DNA of 64,000 nt from positions 28,313-92,312 of the forward strand of contig KN834877.1 in assembly GCA_000827265.1 (NCBI GenBank). Reading direction: 5' to 3'. The notes below the pieces were generated by a model that did no database searches, was not told the origin of the DNA, and saw only the letters and a program-made list of their open reading frames with translations. This document shows, piece after piece, positions 35,303 through 48,019 of this stretch (positions within the stretch are counted from its first letter, which is position 1; each line of letters begins with the position of its first letter). Made by a program: the position numbers and the translations under genes. The stretch is from Collybiopsis luxurians FD-317 M1 (taxonomy: Eukaryota; Basidiomycota; Agaricomycetes; Agaricales; Omphalotaceae).

Positions 35303-36843
35303 TCAATCATCTTCAATCTCACTACTTTCCCTATCCCCCTTCACCGACTTCACTATACTCCAAAAAAAGTCAACAACTTCCCCACTATCTCTAATCCGAG
35401 AGAGCATTGCTAAGACCTTATCCAACTTCTTTGTATTTGCTTTTATATCTCTCCTTAATTCAGCAATGTCAGAATCTTTGGTGGTCCGGTTTGATGCGTT
35501 GCTGAGAGAGGATGCTGGAGGGACCAGTGAGCACTTAACCTTTCGATTTTTGCATGGAAGACATGTGACTGGTTTCACAGATCGTAGACGGGCAGCTGCA
35601 TGTTGCACCTCGCACTTTGTTCCGCGCCTTACACAGTGCGTACAAGGTGGGCTGTTGAGCTCTGGAGAAGGCTGGAACTGGGTGGATGAAGACTGGGCAG
35701 CATGGGGCTGTCTCCAAGGCGCCGGTTTCTGGATAGTACCAATGGCCCTCTGCGCAAAGTCAACTAATGTCGACAGAGTTCAACTAAACAAACAATACCT
35801 TTTTACCACGGGCAATCTTCCTTCTCCTCTCCTTTTGAGCCTCATCCTCCGATGAAGAACCTGGACTACTATCCAGTTGGATCTGACCTGAACCAATTTT
35901 TCCACTGCTTTTGCTTCCTTCTGTTTCCTCGACACTTTCCCTGTCTGATTCGGAAGGCTCCACCTGTCTCCTTTTGACCCTTTTTATCTTGCTACCCTTT
36001 TTTCCCCAAAATTCAAACAATCTCGGCACCAAATCAAAACAGACTCTTACCTTTCTTGAAGAATGCACTTCTTGCTCAAATTCCAAGTCTTCTTCAGCCC
36101 TCCTTCGCTTGGTTGAAGGTGCAGACATAATGATTGACTCCATCTGTATAAATGGGAGAGTGAGCTTCAATTTTCACACTGTACCTGAAATATCTCACTG
36201 GCCCTTTTAAATGTTGGTTTTTTTAGTATCACTTTGTCCTGGCTTTTATCCCCTCCCTCCTCCTCCCCTTCCGAAGACTTGTTCCCATGTCAGTTAAACA
36301 CATTGAGATTGAAATGCAGTACTTACTAGTATAATTTTTTTTCTGATGCTACTGGACTTGTGCAGATTCGGGGGCCCCTTCTAGATAAAATTCACAAGAC
36401 CGCACTGAAATCCCAATCAGATATCATTTTACCTTTTTTGGTCGGCCCTCTTCGGCCTCGGTCTGCTTTGATGATGCCGAGGATGTCTTTCCACCTCGCT
36501 ATAAGTGATTATACATAAAAATAAAAACAAAAAACAAACCATTTTTTTTGCCTTCTTGACTACCCTGGCCGTTTTTTCTACCACTTTCTCTTCCGAGTCT
36601 TCATCTGTTGAGTCATCTTCTCTTAACTCTGCCAAGACCCTTTTCTATGGCTCCACTGTGCATCTCAGAACTCCTAATTTAGATTGAAGATTAACTTACT
36701 GACTTTCTAGCCTTCTCCCTTCTGACTGTCATTTTCTCCTCTGCTTCACTGCTGTCACTAGGACTATAATCAGATTCAGTCTCCTCGGGGGTCTTTTGGG
36801 CCAGGCGAGCAGAAAGAGTGCTGGGTGGGTGGCTGCCACCCAT
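35303..36843 (-). CDS. Zn2Cys6-like protein with Lys/Glu/Ser-rich N-terminus
   Basis: About eight exons join in frame. The start is MGGSHPPSTLSARLAQ. The first two-thirds is charged and Ser-rich ('SDSSEAEEKMTVRRE', 'DDSTDEDSEEKVVEK', 'SSEGEEEGGDKSQD', 'KIKRVKRRQVEPSESDRE'). The C-terminal exon carries 'CTHCVRRGTKC' and, 16 residues later, 'CLPCKNRKVKC'. Together these make a C-x2-C-x6-C / C-x2-C-x6-C cluster close to the fungal Zn2Cys6 pattern but with a longer linker. A coiled-coil-like end follows ('ELRRDIKANTKKLDKVLAML'), then an acidic tail. The basic runs suggest nuclear location. Proteins of this make-up, with the cluster near the C-terminus, are in my experience common and unnamed in agaricomycetes. 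Shared design with the gene at 13.9-15.2 kb is loose. DNA binding is inferred, not shown. Confidence 0.7.
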
Positions 36844-36979
36844 ACTCCGAGATTTAGGGAGAATAGTACTAATAAGATGTCACATTGATGGGAGTCTGCA
36901 TATATAGTTATCTGGCATGGTCCGTGCACACACCAAGATCACGTTCTAGCTAGAACAATTGCAAGAGTGCATCTACCAA

Positions 36980-38300
36980 ATTTTTTTGCAGCTCCTATTG
37001 TGCAGGCAGAATATTTGCTTGGAAGGCCAATTATAAGGTAATAGCAGCTCCTGCAAGTCAATGTATAGGAAATTTCAATATATGATATGATATGAGCCTG
37101 GCCATTTCTCACTCTAGATATCTGAATTTTTTGTGTCATATCAGCATCCACAGATCATGCTTAAAACACCACGAAATAGTCAAAATTTGACTGCTTGATT
37201 GAAGATACAATAATTCTGGGCGGGAGGTTCGGCCGTTCGGCCGTTCCGGCTACAGGGCAGATTTCATATATTATATAGAGGGACAATAGATCATGCTAGG
37301 AAGGCCAATTTAAAAAAATTTGACCGACCGCAAAAGTAGTGGCAGCTCCCGCAAATCATTGCATAGGAAATTGCAATATACTATATGAACCCAGGCATTT
37401 GTCACTCTAGGTATCTGAATTCTTCATGCCATATTGGCATTCACAGATGATACTGAGAACACTTTGAAATAGTTAAAATTTGACTGCTTGATTGAAGATG
37501 CAATAATTCTGGGCGGGAGATTCGGCCGCTCGGCCGTTCCGGCTACAGGGCAGATTTCACTCTAGATATGCAGATTTCATATATTATATAGCAGGTCAAC
37601 AGATCATGCTAGAAAGGCCAATTAAAAAAAAATTGACCGACCGCGAAGGTAATGGCGGCTCCCGCAAGCCAATGCAAAGGAAATTTCAACACTATATGAG
37701 CCCGGGCATTTGTCACTCTAGATATCTGAATTCTTCATGCCATATTGGCAGCCACAGATGATGCTGAGGACACTTTGAAATAGTCAAAATTTGACTGCTT
37801 GATTGGAAGATGTAATGATTCTGATTCGGCTATTCGGCCGCTCCGACTACTGGGCATATTTCACTCTAGATATGTACATTTCACATATTATATAGATGGT
37901 CAGCAGATCATGCTAGGAAGGCCAATAAAAAAAATTGACTAACCGCAAAAGTAATGGCAGCTCCCGCAAGCCAATGCAAAGGAAATTTCAACACTATATG
38001 AGCCCGGGCATTTGTCACTCTATATATTTGAATTCTTCATGCCATATTCGCGTCCACAGATGATGCTGAGAACACGTTGAAATAGTCAAAATTTGACTGC
38101 TTGATTGAGTAATTCTGGGCAGGAGATTTGGCTGTTCAGCCGTTCCGGCTGTGGGGCATTTCACTCTATATATCTAGAATTCACATATTATATAGAGCGA
38201 CAACAGATCATGCTAGGAAGGCCGTTTATAAAAAGTTTGACTAACCGCGAAGGTAATGGCTGCTCCCGCAAATCAAGGTGTAAGAAATCCCAAGACGTTA
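36980..38300. repeat. Satellite of about 300-base tandem units
   Basis: At least four full units and partial ends repeat head to tail. The landmark 'aatttgactgcttgatt' begins at about 37,184, 37,478, 37,788 and 38,089, so unit length is about 294, 310 and 301 bases. Each unit also has 'cacagatgatgctgag', 'ggccgttccggct' and 'gcaatgcaaaggaaatttca'-type blocks and the stretch 'agatcatgctaggaaggcc'. Units differ by small indels. No coding frame persists through the array. Confidence 0.9.
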
Positions 38301-38639
38301 TATGAGGGCATTTGATCTCATTTCAGTGACCTATTCCAACTCGAGGCGATTGTGAATTTATTTCTCCATCTCTAGACGATTAGACGGCCTGCTTCTGAGT
38401 TACCGTTCTGATTTACTGCCCTAAATCCCAACAACCGAACCGCACTAATTAATCAACTGGACTTGAGCTAAAAAAAAAACCAAAGTGGAAGGACCTGAAT
38501 GATTTTTCTCTTTGATTAAATTTCTCGAGGTGGAAGGGCGCGGGCAGAGGCAGAGGAATGTGTTAAGGATACTAAGAAATTTTTCAACAACTATCTGGTT
38601 GGCCACGGCCCAGGGAGTGCAAGAACGAGTTGCGATACG

Positions 38640-39760
38640 GTGATCTTTGCAACATGCATTAAAACTCTCTGCCGCTGGATGCTCTGGCTGGAAGTTTATC
38701 TCTGCCGAGTACAAGGTATATATTATATGTATGTCCGATACAATAGTTAAAGGGAACTCCGATGCACCTCCTCTCCCTCGCTTCCAAAAAAGAAATCCCA
38801 ACAGCGCAACTGACAATCCCTCGAAGCAAAACACACCACTTACCGCTATGCCCCACCCACATGTTCTTTTTTTCCAAACTGCTCTCATCAGCTTGGTGCA
38901 CCTAATACATCGGTTCCCCCACTCGTCCGAGTCAACCCAACCCACTAGTCACCTTACTTTCAATCTCATGCCCAATCACCTACTCGAGCCCCAGATAATC
39001 ATAGCTCGTATTGTGCTCGTCTAGCCCAACAATCTCCGCCTATTCGGATTTGCGCATGCAGAGGGAGCTGCCGGAGAAGAGGTGCATGAGACAAAGAGGG
39101 CGCAAGCTGAGTTGACAAATCAATAACAGTGAGGAGCAATGAACCGAGCGATAAGAACAAGGGAAAGATGGTCGAACCAGCCTCCGAGGAGACCCGTTAA
39201 AGAAGGATATATTGGTCCTAGCGAGGACCAGCGAAGTGATGTGGTCGGGTCCAATAGCTGATAGGCGTACACGTCGCTTGAGACGTTGTGTAGACAGATG
39301 ATAACCTGTATGCAAAATAGAAGTCAGTAACAAACAAATGAGCGTTCACTTAGCTCAAGACACTTGTCGTATCCTCAACGACGTTTCTTTATTTAAGAAA
39401 AACACGCAATAGAGGGTAAAGTTCGGGGGGGAAGGAATCATCTTTTGCAATTTCTAGGTTTGGCAGATGAGGTGTCAAAGAATCAGAACTTGTAAACAGC
39501 GGCCATATAGGGACTAGGATGGCCACATCACAAAAGGGCTCCGAGAGCAATCATGAGTTGAGAGGGTGAAGAGAGGTTGGAAAAGCATAGAAGGTAGATT
39601 GAGAACATAGGTTATGGTGGAGAGCATGACAGAGAATATGAGGGCGGGGATACGTTGGCTTCTGAAAGAGTGTCCCCCTGATACGCCTTCATACCAAACG
39701 TCAGACACGATATAAAGCCTATCGAGAGTCTCGAGAACTGCATTGATTTGAGCGAGGTTA
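38640..39760 (-). pseudogene. Ammonium transporter pseudogene
   Basis: This is a broken copy of the AMT gene at 54,652-57,078. About 38,845-39,070 matches the last AMT exon (compare 54,660-54,905), keeping the 'LGLDEHDMGEF' and 'HFFPGG'-like area with frameshifts. About 39,165-39,200 matches the 'GGGWLDHH' end of the preceding exon. About 39,505-39,700 matches the 'HFGMKGVAGEPS' to 'IPALVFAVYQL' exon (here 'FGMKAYQGDTLSEA'). The exons between are missing or unrecognisable, including those with the signature and the pore histidines. Its left-to-right order is that of the intact gene, so it is a direct but shrunken duplicate. It runs directly into the duplicated unit starting at about 39,775. 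Confidence 0.8.
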
Positions 39761-41999
39761 ATAAAAAGTACATACTATGCAGCAGTCGAGCCATTTCAAT
39801 GCTCTATAGTGACTGGAGTTAAAATTCTACAAACGCGTATTTGAGTTTGAGGATGACATAGTGACACCACTGACAGAACGACGAGTGAAATTTTCGAAGA
39901 ACCGTTAAGGTCCTGGGACCCATTCTCTTTCCATCTTATGAGCAATCTTCATATTTCTGCCCTATGCAAAATTGACCCGTTGACGGTGAGCATTGTCCCT
40001 GGTTGGGCAGTCCTAGCACTCGAGCGTTTGTGGGTTGAGGCAGTTTGGTTCGCAGCTGGCTTTTACTGTAATGAATTAGAAAGTTTGCAGAGGACCGCGT
40101 CGGATCATGATCATGGGTGTAAGCCAAGATATATCACGGTCACGCGTGGTGACTGCTGTTGTGATCGCGCGACACGTTACTTAATGAATTCAGGGATGCT
40201 GTTTCTGTACTTGAACCTATCTCGAATGCTCGGCTGTCTTTCATTGTGGCAAGCCGGATGCTACACCACCACCGGAACGTACCTAGTAGCCATATTCTGT
40301 GTATCCTCCACTGTATCATTGTACTAGTGGAATCAGCGAGAACGCTTAAACAGAAAGACAAATGGAAGGAAGTAAAGGCTTGAAGTGGAAGCTATATCCC
40401 TAGGAACTTTGTCGGGTAGATTCATATGAAGGAGAGGCAAGCGTAAGTTTTTACTCCCTGTTTTTTTTTTTCACTATTAGTCACTTTTATATTCCGAATT
40501 GCGATATACCGGTATCACTCTTTTCTTCTTTCCTCCCAGTTTCTATCCCCACTATTTTAATATGCTGTAGTCGACTCCCACACTAGTGTCATTACGCACC
40601 TCACCAGTTTTATTAATGATGTTTTAGAGTCGGCCTCAGCACTCCTACCCCAAGTTCTCAGCGTCGCTTTGAATCGGGTATGTGCCAATTACGCTCGATC
40701 GAGCAGGAGCGCAAAAAGAGCTAATTCAAGCTGGTCTGGCTCTGGTTTGGTCTCCATCGTCTGTGCGTCTCACGGCTGTAAAAGGACCAGCAGCTGCCGC
40801 TGGAAGGATTCGTGCAAATCATGGGTGGTATAAGGAGTGAGTACTAGCGAACACTGAGAGTATGTGTATCATCAATTTTGAAGATCTGTTCTGTAAATCC
40901 ATATCTCCTGACCCACCTGGATGCCGTTCGGGGGCGGAAGGTCTCTCATCCCCTATATCATCAACCTGTGCACTTACGTTTACGTTTCTGTTATTCGGGT
41001 CGAGAGTATGTCGGAAGGTCAAAATCTCGGTTCCGACCAGAGACACAGGCAGATGCACAGAATGTACAGACAAGCGCATGGCCCCAAGGGACTATTTTGA
41101 GGCGAAAAAAAGATTCAACGGAATGGACCTGTCTTCGTTAACAGATTTAAGAAATGGAGCTGCAATTCAAACTTACAGAGGCGGTCAAACCTACTAGATC
41201 ATTGGCGAATCAAATTCGGCTTTCCATTTTATGTAAATGAAATTGTAAGCTATTGTAAGTGGGAACCCTGCGAGACGTCCGTCTCGGGCAAGCTCAACGC
41301 GTGGAGACATACTGTATCTTTTTGTTGTACAAAAATGGCATGAAGTAAATCGATGATAGCACAAGACTTGCACCACTCCATTCAGAGTCCAGTCGGAAAG
41401 ATTTCAGGCAAATCAGAATAAATTATTTCCACATCTGAATCTCCCTCCGTTTCCAGCCAATGGAAAAATGCTCGAAGCCAATCCAGCCTCTTCCCGCTCT
41501 ATTTTCCACTTCGAACTGGGCATAGACAAATGTATATTGAAGCTATTTATTTTTTGAAACAGTTCTCCTGTCCTGCGCATTGCTACATTCGCCCAACTCA
41601 ACTATCCCCCAATGTCATGCCTCATGGAAACGCGCAAGGCGCGAAACACTCACGGGCTCTATCACTTGTGTAGATCACGCTCTATTGAGGAGAATATGAT
41701 ATCGTAAGGAGGGATGATGATGGTAAGAGGAGAAGAAGGAAAGATGTCGATGAGGCTCTGAAGGAGCCGAATAAGCAGGCGTGAGCATAATAGGTACAAA
41801 TAACACGTAGCATAATAGTCGTAAATAGTGGGCCGAAGGCACACTTACACCTCAGCGGCTTGTCAATTACCAAACCAAGGCTACAGTCTAGCTCTGCACT
41901 GCCGCGCGTTTCTTAAAGTTCTACACCTTCGTCCTGATTTTTGTGCTGTTTTTCCTGCTCTATGGGAATGTGATCCCCGTCGCACCATTCCTAGTAAAC

Positions 42000-42240
42000 T
42001 TGGTAAAGTTGCCCAAATGCGGAATTCTTGGTACCATTGATATTGTTCAGTATCTTTCTTCTGATCATTTAAACTTCCATCATTTTACATTTAGCTCCAC
42101 TTCATTTTCTAATTTAGCCACTAAACTTGCCCAAATACGGAATTCTTGGTACCATTGATATTGTTCAGTATCTTTCTTCCGATCATCTAAACTTCCATCA
42201 CTTTACGTTTAGCTCCATCTTCTAATTCAGCCACCTTTGT
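42000..42240. repeat. 118-base tandem duplication inside unit C
   Basis: Two adjacent copies, starting near 42,011 ('gcccaaatgcggaattc') and 42,129 ('gcccaaatacggaattc'), share nearly all bases. Unit D has one diverged copy at about 47,290-47,405, so the doubling happened in unit C or was lost from D. Confidence 0.9.
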
Positions 42241-43203
42241 CCTCATCGCCCAACCCACCTGTCCTCTTCCATGAGGTCCGTATAAGAAGCTTCACTCTTC
42301 CTGGTACCATTCACTGGAGCATTTCCGGATCACGGAACGCATGTATAAGGCAGCAAAATTTGTGCCTGCGATGGATACTTATCCTTAGCGCTGCCCGCGG
42401 CAGCAATCCCCGACTCAAATCCATACCGTATTGGCACATTGGCCGAGATCATAGTAACATGATTCGGTAGCATTTCAGGCGTGCAATATAAAGTACATGC
42501 CATCTTCTTCACCTCACTGCGATACAGATGATCAATCAAACACTGCCCAAGATCAGATTACCAGGTTACTGCGTCATGTATATTCAATTTTATCATTCAC
42601 AAATAAAAATATAGTACACTTAACCATCCGCTGAGATCCCAGGAAGGATGGCTGCAGTTGGACCATGATGTCTTCAGAGAAACATTCAACAAATCCGATT
42701 TAGTCCAGATTATTGTAAACTATTACTTTATTCTCAGTAATGATACTCAGTGATATCCGCGGACATCATTTTGGAAATTCAATCCACCATCAAAGATGCG
42801 TATTTGATTCACATAATGCAATCTCAGTAACTCACATCTCAGGCATCGCTCACCTCAATGATCAGAGGAATCTTTCCTTCCATATATAGTTCCTGTCGAG
42901 ACTTCAATACCTGCAACTGGACATTAGTGAAAATCCATTTGGAGGAGATGGGAGGATATATTCTCGATGAGACTGATCTTGTTGACATGGTATGGGCTCT
43001 TCATTCCAAAGACGCAGTATACTTCAAATATCATCTCATTCCATGCATTCATATCAAGCTGCTATGCTCAATCTGAAATCTCGGCCTCATTGAATCATTT
43101 GCTGGCAGAGAAAATGAATTTGAAGAATCTCATAAAGGTATATAAAGTCCACCGGTTAGAATGAAAATCAGAATTGTACCCATTCCCAGAACCCTCAGCG
43201 CAA

Positions 43204-44871
43204 ATGGACAGTGAAATTGTGCGAGAACAGGAAGTATGGTACGTTCATTTTAAACTATCAGCCTGATGTCATTCTCCCTATTGATATCCATTAATTTTTA
43301 TACTTAGGTTGGCATTGAACTACGCATTTGTCGCCTCAGCAAGTGCGAATTAGAAGTCATCCCATCATTCATATACTTATTGCATCGTATAATACGTCTA
43401 GCTCTTTGGATAGCCGATTATATCGAAACACTACCAACTGAAATACACACAATATGGGCGAAGAATCTAACAGGAGCATCACTTTTATTCATTTGTAACA
43501 GATATATCTATTTGATAACGTTGGTGCCTGCCTTTATGGACGGTATGCCCGGACAAAGTACGGATTCTGAGTTAGGTGATCTATTAATTGCTTGAATGAT
43601 TTGCCTTAGTAATGAAGTTTAGATGTTATGTAGTAAACAAGTTATACCTGCTTTTGCGAGCTGTAGCACTTCTCTGTGCTAATGGTAAGAAACTTTGCGA
43701 TGCATATCCTTTATTTACAGTGGACAGAAACAGTTACTAGGGCTTTTTGCTTTGAGGGTCTATGCAGTCTATGACAGGAGCAGAGTCATACTGGGAATAT
43801 CTGTCCTTTTTTTACTCTCCAAATTGGCCATGGATATCCTAGTAAGCAGAAGATAACCCCAGTCACCCAGACAAGCAAATAACTGCCCTACATAGGAAGC
43901 TGTACTTATCCCAGGCATTGCTGAAACTGGATCGCCCTTCCAATTCTTTGCAGGATGTGGACTTCATGTTTTAAATCCGATACTGTATAGCAGGTAAATG
44001 AAACCAGTAGTTTGCTCCATACATAATCTGATTCTAATTGATACATTTAGAAGTAGGTTTGCCTAAGATTGCTGTTTATGTCCTTCTAATCATGCGACGT
44101 TTTAGCGGCATTAGCCATTACCTTCCTCAATATGGCATTTGATGTTTTCATTTTTGGAATGACATTTAGAAAGACTTTTCGTCATGCGATTGAAATGAAA
44201 CAACTTGGTAAACCCAGTATAGCACAAGTTATTCTCCTTGATGGTAAGCCCGTAAAATTTGACATTGCGAAGTTACACCTACTGATAGGTTAATCTAAGG
44301 TTTACTTTACTTCCTGTGGGTTTTCAGATCAAGAGCTGGTTCTCTGAATTAATTACAAGGCCAATTACCACAGGATCATGCTGATTATAGGAATATTTCA
44401 AGCCATGGCTGTTGTGGTATGTCAAATAAGTAGTTAAAGCTTATGTCAAAAAGAAAACCTGATTGCCCTAGTTGGGCAATTTTTTTCCAGATACGGAGTA
44501 CAAAGTCAATGTATGGGGATAAGTGCCTGGATGCATATCAACTACTTTTTCATTGATTTTCAATCATCTCTACAGACATTCTTTAGTCTGATAGCGCCAT
44601 TCTTCAATATGTAAGTGGATATTTTGAGAATGTCATATGAATGACAACTAATCTTGATTTTTTAAGTCTTCCAAACATTTTAATTAGCCGACTTATGCTC
44701 AATTTATGCACCTTTTCTAACCCTGCGGAAATGAGTAGGATCATGCGAAGTGCTGAGGGACGGCAATACTCAGGATTGCAGTTTGCAACCAATGGCTTCT
44801 TAGGAAATATTGGCGCTCCATTGGGTCGTGAATCCACCGAAGAAGAGGAAAATAATTATGGTGAAGAATAA
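43204..44871 (+). CDS. DUF6533-type membrane protein, copy C
   Basis: The first exon starts MDSEIVREQEVW. The core reads 'LWIADYIETLPTEIHTIW', 'KNLTGASLLFICNRYIYLI', CYVVNKLYLLLRAVALL, 'LFALRVYAVYDRSRVILG', 'ETGSPFQFFAGCGLHVLN', 'FDVFIFGMTFRKTFRHAIE', 'LLYFL' and a last exon with 'FATNGFLGNIGAPLGR' and the acidic end EEEENNYGEE. All exons agree with copy D. At the intron after 'LSKLAMDILVS' the position that is GT in copies A, B and E is GC here ('gcagaag'), so either a GC-AG intron or a donor four bases earlier is used. The short segment before 'ALAITF' contains a TAA in one possible reading, so that junction is open. The product would be about 290-300 residues; its function is unknown to me. 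Confidence 0.7.
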
Positions 44872-44925
44872 AATCTTTTGGTAGACACATATGTACTGTG
44901 CTTATTCCTATTCTTGTGATGTCAG

Positions 44926-45231
44926 ATGCATTTACATCCTTACAGGTACTATTTATTAGCAGCTATCTATCATACGGCTACTTGCATACTGTTTCTAAAT
45001 TTCTTGATTTATTTTTGTTCCAAGCCTCTTGATCCACCAGCACTTACAAATGGTGATCTTCCATCTGAATTGATACTGTTACCAGCGCGTTCTCCACCCC
45101 TCCCAGCGAAAAACCAAGTAACCCAGCACATAACTTACTATGATGCAGTCGAACCATTTCAAAACTCCATAGTGACCGCGGTTAAAATTCCACAAATCAT
45201 CATCGAAGAGGATACGACCTGCGCCATCTAG
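44926..45231 (+). other. Short open frame at the C/D unit junction
   Basis: An open frame of 101 codons reads a hydrophobic start (HTATCILFLNFLIYFC) followed by 'PPALTNGDLPSELILLP' and ends DTTCAI. It spans the junction between the end of unit C and the start of unit D, so it may be a chance fusion frame. No domain is recognised, and the equivalent after copy D (50,990 onward) is not open. Confidence 0.2.
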
Positions 45232-45619
45232 TCCTGGGACCCATTCTATTTCCATCTTAGGAACAATCTTCATATTTCTGCTCTATGCCTGTTGGCGTAC
45301 ACTATACAAGACGGTGAGCATTGTGCCTCGTTGGGCTGTCCTGGCACTCGAGCGTTTGTAGATTTGAGGCCGTTGGGTTCGCGGCTGTCTTTGACTGTAG
45401 AGAATCAGAAGGAAAACTTTGCAGAAGAAGACAAGGGCCCATGTCGGATCATAGGTGTAAGGATCAAGATATTTCACAGTCACGCATTATGACCGTTCGT
45501 ACTCTGTTCATGATCGCGCGACACATTTCTTCAATTCGGTACATCCGGGGATACTGTTTCTGTAATTGAACTCAATCGTTACTGAGATGTCTCTCATAGT
45601 AGCAAGCCAGACGATCTGA

Positions 45620-45982
45620 ATGGAAAATTTTGAAGCTATACCACCAGAACCTGAATTCTCTGTATCTTCCATTGTATCTTCCGTTGTATCATCATGGCAG
45701 TGGAATCAGCGAGAACATGAAAAACACAGAACAGATGGAAGGAAGGAAAGGCTAAACATAGAGGATATATCTCGTCGAGCTTGTCGGGTAGATTCATATG
45801 AAGGAGAGGTGAGCGTGTCCTTGTTTCATTTATTTATTTTTACTGTTTTGTCACCGTTATTGTTATTGAAATTTCTATTCACAACTGGACACATATTGTT
45901 ACCTCCTTCTTCTTTCTTCCTTCAGGCTCTTTACCTGCTATTTCAATGGAAATTTAACTTTAGTTACCATTTTTTCCGATGA
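45620..45982 (+). CDS. Hypothetical protein, possible partial exon
   Basis: The frame starts MENFEAIPPEPEFSVSSIVS and includes 'WNQREHEKHRTDGRKERLN' and 'ISRRACRVDSYEGE', followed by a likely GT donor (gtgagc) at about 45,809; beyond it the frame turns into Phe/Leu-rich read-through. The related DNA in unit C (about 40,280-40,450) has stops and shifts, so at most one copy could be active. I do not recognise the protein. It may be one exon of a longer gene whose other exons I could not join. Confidence 0.25.
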   Translation: MENFEAIPPEPEFSVSSIVSSVVSSWQWNQREHEKHRTDGRKERLNIEDISRRACRVDSYEGEVSVSLFHLFIFTVLSPLLLLKFLFTTGHILLPPSSFFLQALYLLFQWKFNFSYHFFR

Positions 45983-48019
45983 TATTTGGAAAGCATTGAG
46001 CCTCGGCCTTAGCACTCCTACCCCAACTCCTCATAGTTGCGTTTTTCTCCTCCAGGAGACTCACCATCGATGTAAGGGAGACGCATAGTGTACGGGTCAA
46101 TCAAAAATCAGACATGGGCCAGTTACCCCAGATCGACATTTTATTGGACCAGGAGCGCAACGGTTATTCCAGATTGACTAATTAAAGCCAGTCTGGTTCT
46201 GGTTTGTTTTTGTCGTCTATGTGTCTCACATGTAACTGTACAACGACAAGTAGGAGCGGCGAGGGGGGCGGGTCCCTTCTAACTGCTGCTGACAGAGTTT
46301 GTGCAAAGGAGAAAAAGGGCGAGCAAATAGGGCTTCAGTAGGACAGCTGTACGTTGACCGTTCAAGTCGCAATAAATTATCTGTTGCATATCGGGTAAGT
46401 ATTGGTTAGCATCAAGAGTGCGTGTACCACGGATTCTGAAGATTTGCTTACAGTGACCCCATGGGACAGTTGACTTCATATCTCCTAGCCCACCTCAATG
46501 CTCGGAGGGCAGACAGATTTTCATCCCATATATCATTAACCTGTGCACTTACATACTGCTTTGTACGTATCTTTATCAGTAGTCATACTTGTTATTCGGG
46601 TTGAAATGAAATATTGGGAGGTCAAAATATCGGTCGCGCAGGTACAGAGACACAGATGCACCCAAGCGCATGGTCCCAAGGAACTAGTTTGAAGCGCAAA
46701 AAGTAGTAAACAGGATGGGCCTGTCTTAGCTGACAGATCCGAGAGATGGAGCTGTAAATTGAACTTACATATAGCGGTCAGGACCATCGGGGCATCAAAC
46801 TGAAATTTCCGTTTCATTTGAATTGCATTGTAAGTGGGAACCATGCAAGACGTCAGTATAGGCTGGTAAGCTCAACATGTGGAGATATTGTGTATCTTAT
46901 TGTTATACCAAAATGGTATGAAGTGAATCCATCACAACACGAGACTTGAACTGCTCTATTCGAGTTAGTTCGGAAAGATCTCAGGAATGAGGGAATAAAT
47001 TATTTCCGGATCTAAATCCCTCTCCGTTTTCGCTCAATGCCAAAATCCTCGATGCCAATCCAGCTACTATCCCGGGCCCCCACTGATCCTATGCCGCGGT
47101 GGCTTGTCAGTTACTAAACCAAGGTTATAATCTAGCTCTGGACTGCTCCGCTCTTCTTTCTGGAAGTTCTAAACTCTTCCTTGCTGAAACTGCATTTTTT
47201 CTTCATCCTGATTTTTGTATTTGTTTTCCTACTCTATGGCAATGTGATTGAATACGAATTATCACCATTCCTAATGAACTAATAAAACTTGCCCAAATAG
47301 GGTAATGTTGGTAGCAATGATGCCATCATGTATCTTTCTTCCGAACATCTAAACATCCATCCATCATTTTAGATTTAACTTCACATCGTCTTCTAATTCA
47401 GCCATCTCCGTCCTCATCTCCGATCAGCGCTGGTGGCAGGGGAAATACATTCGCTTACCTGCGCTACTCCACGGGCTCTCGTTTGCTTGCTCCTCCTAAA
47501 TCCCCCATTCAGGTTGAAGATTGATCAGAATTCTTGCTGTTCAAGTGAGTGGTCGTACTAGGCCGCACATGCCGCCCACTCGTCAAACCTATCTCACTCG
47601 ACAGCTCTCTGCCACTACTTATCTCTCAGCCCGCCACTTCCATTCCTGCTTCTAACCCAGCTCCTCAACCCCCAGCTCCTGTCCTTTCCTATCAGGTTTG
47701 TATGAGGAGGTTTATACTTCCTGGTCCCATTCACTAAAGCATTTTGCATTTCTTTGTTAGACGGAGAGCCCTCATTAGGGAACGCATGTATGGGCGATTA
47801 AAATCTGCGCATAGGATGGATGGTAGTTACTCTAATCTGATCGTTAAAATGATTTTTTAACGGGGAAAATCTTCATTCCCATCAAGGTGGCTCCTTATGA
47901 TAATTTCATTGTTCACCGCTCCTCGTCGATGCACAAATGTAAATGATAAATTTTCTCATCAACACGCTCGGTGCACCTAACATGGCCCGGCGATCATAAC
48001 ATATTTGAACCCTCTACAA

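Larger units (their letters stand above)
39775..45140 (+). repeat. Tandem segmental duplication, unit C
   Basis: This unit of about 5.4 kb is repeated at 45,142-51,000. Matching anchors, unit C and unit D, are 39,775 and 45,142 ('gcagtcgagccatttca'-type text); 39,907 and 45,232; 40,855 and 46,410; 41,220 and 46,810; 41,860 and 47,105; 42,690 and 48,760; and the DUF6533 genes at 43,204 and 49,310. Outside the gene the copies differ by indels of up to a few hundred bases. The part 39,900-40,440 contains a decayed version of the frame at 45,620-45,982. Confidence 0.8.

Noticed and set aside
36980..38300. CRISPR-like array
   Set aside because: Units are about 300 bases with no alternating unique spacers, and the genome is eukaryotic.
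46536..46844. 102-codon minus frame as a gene
   Set aside because: The two homologous blocks (6.6 and 40.9 kb) have different frames and stops, so no conserved product.
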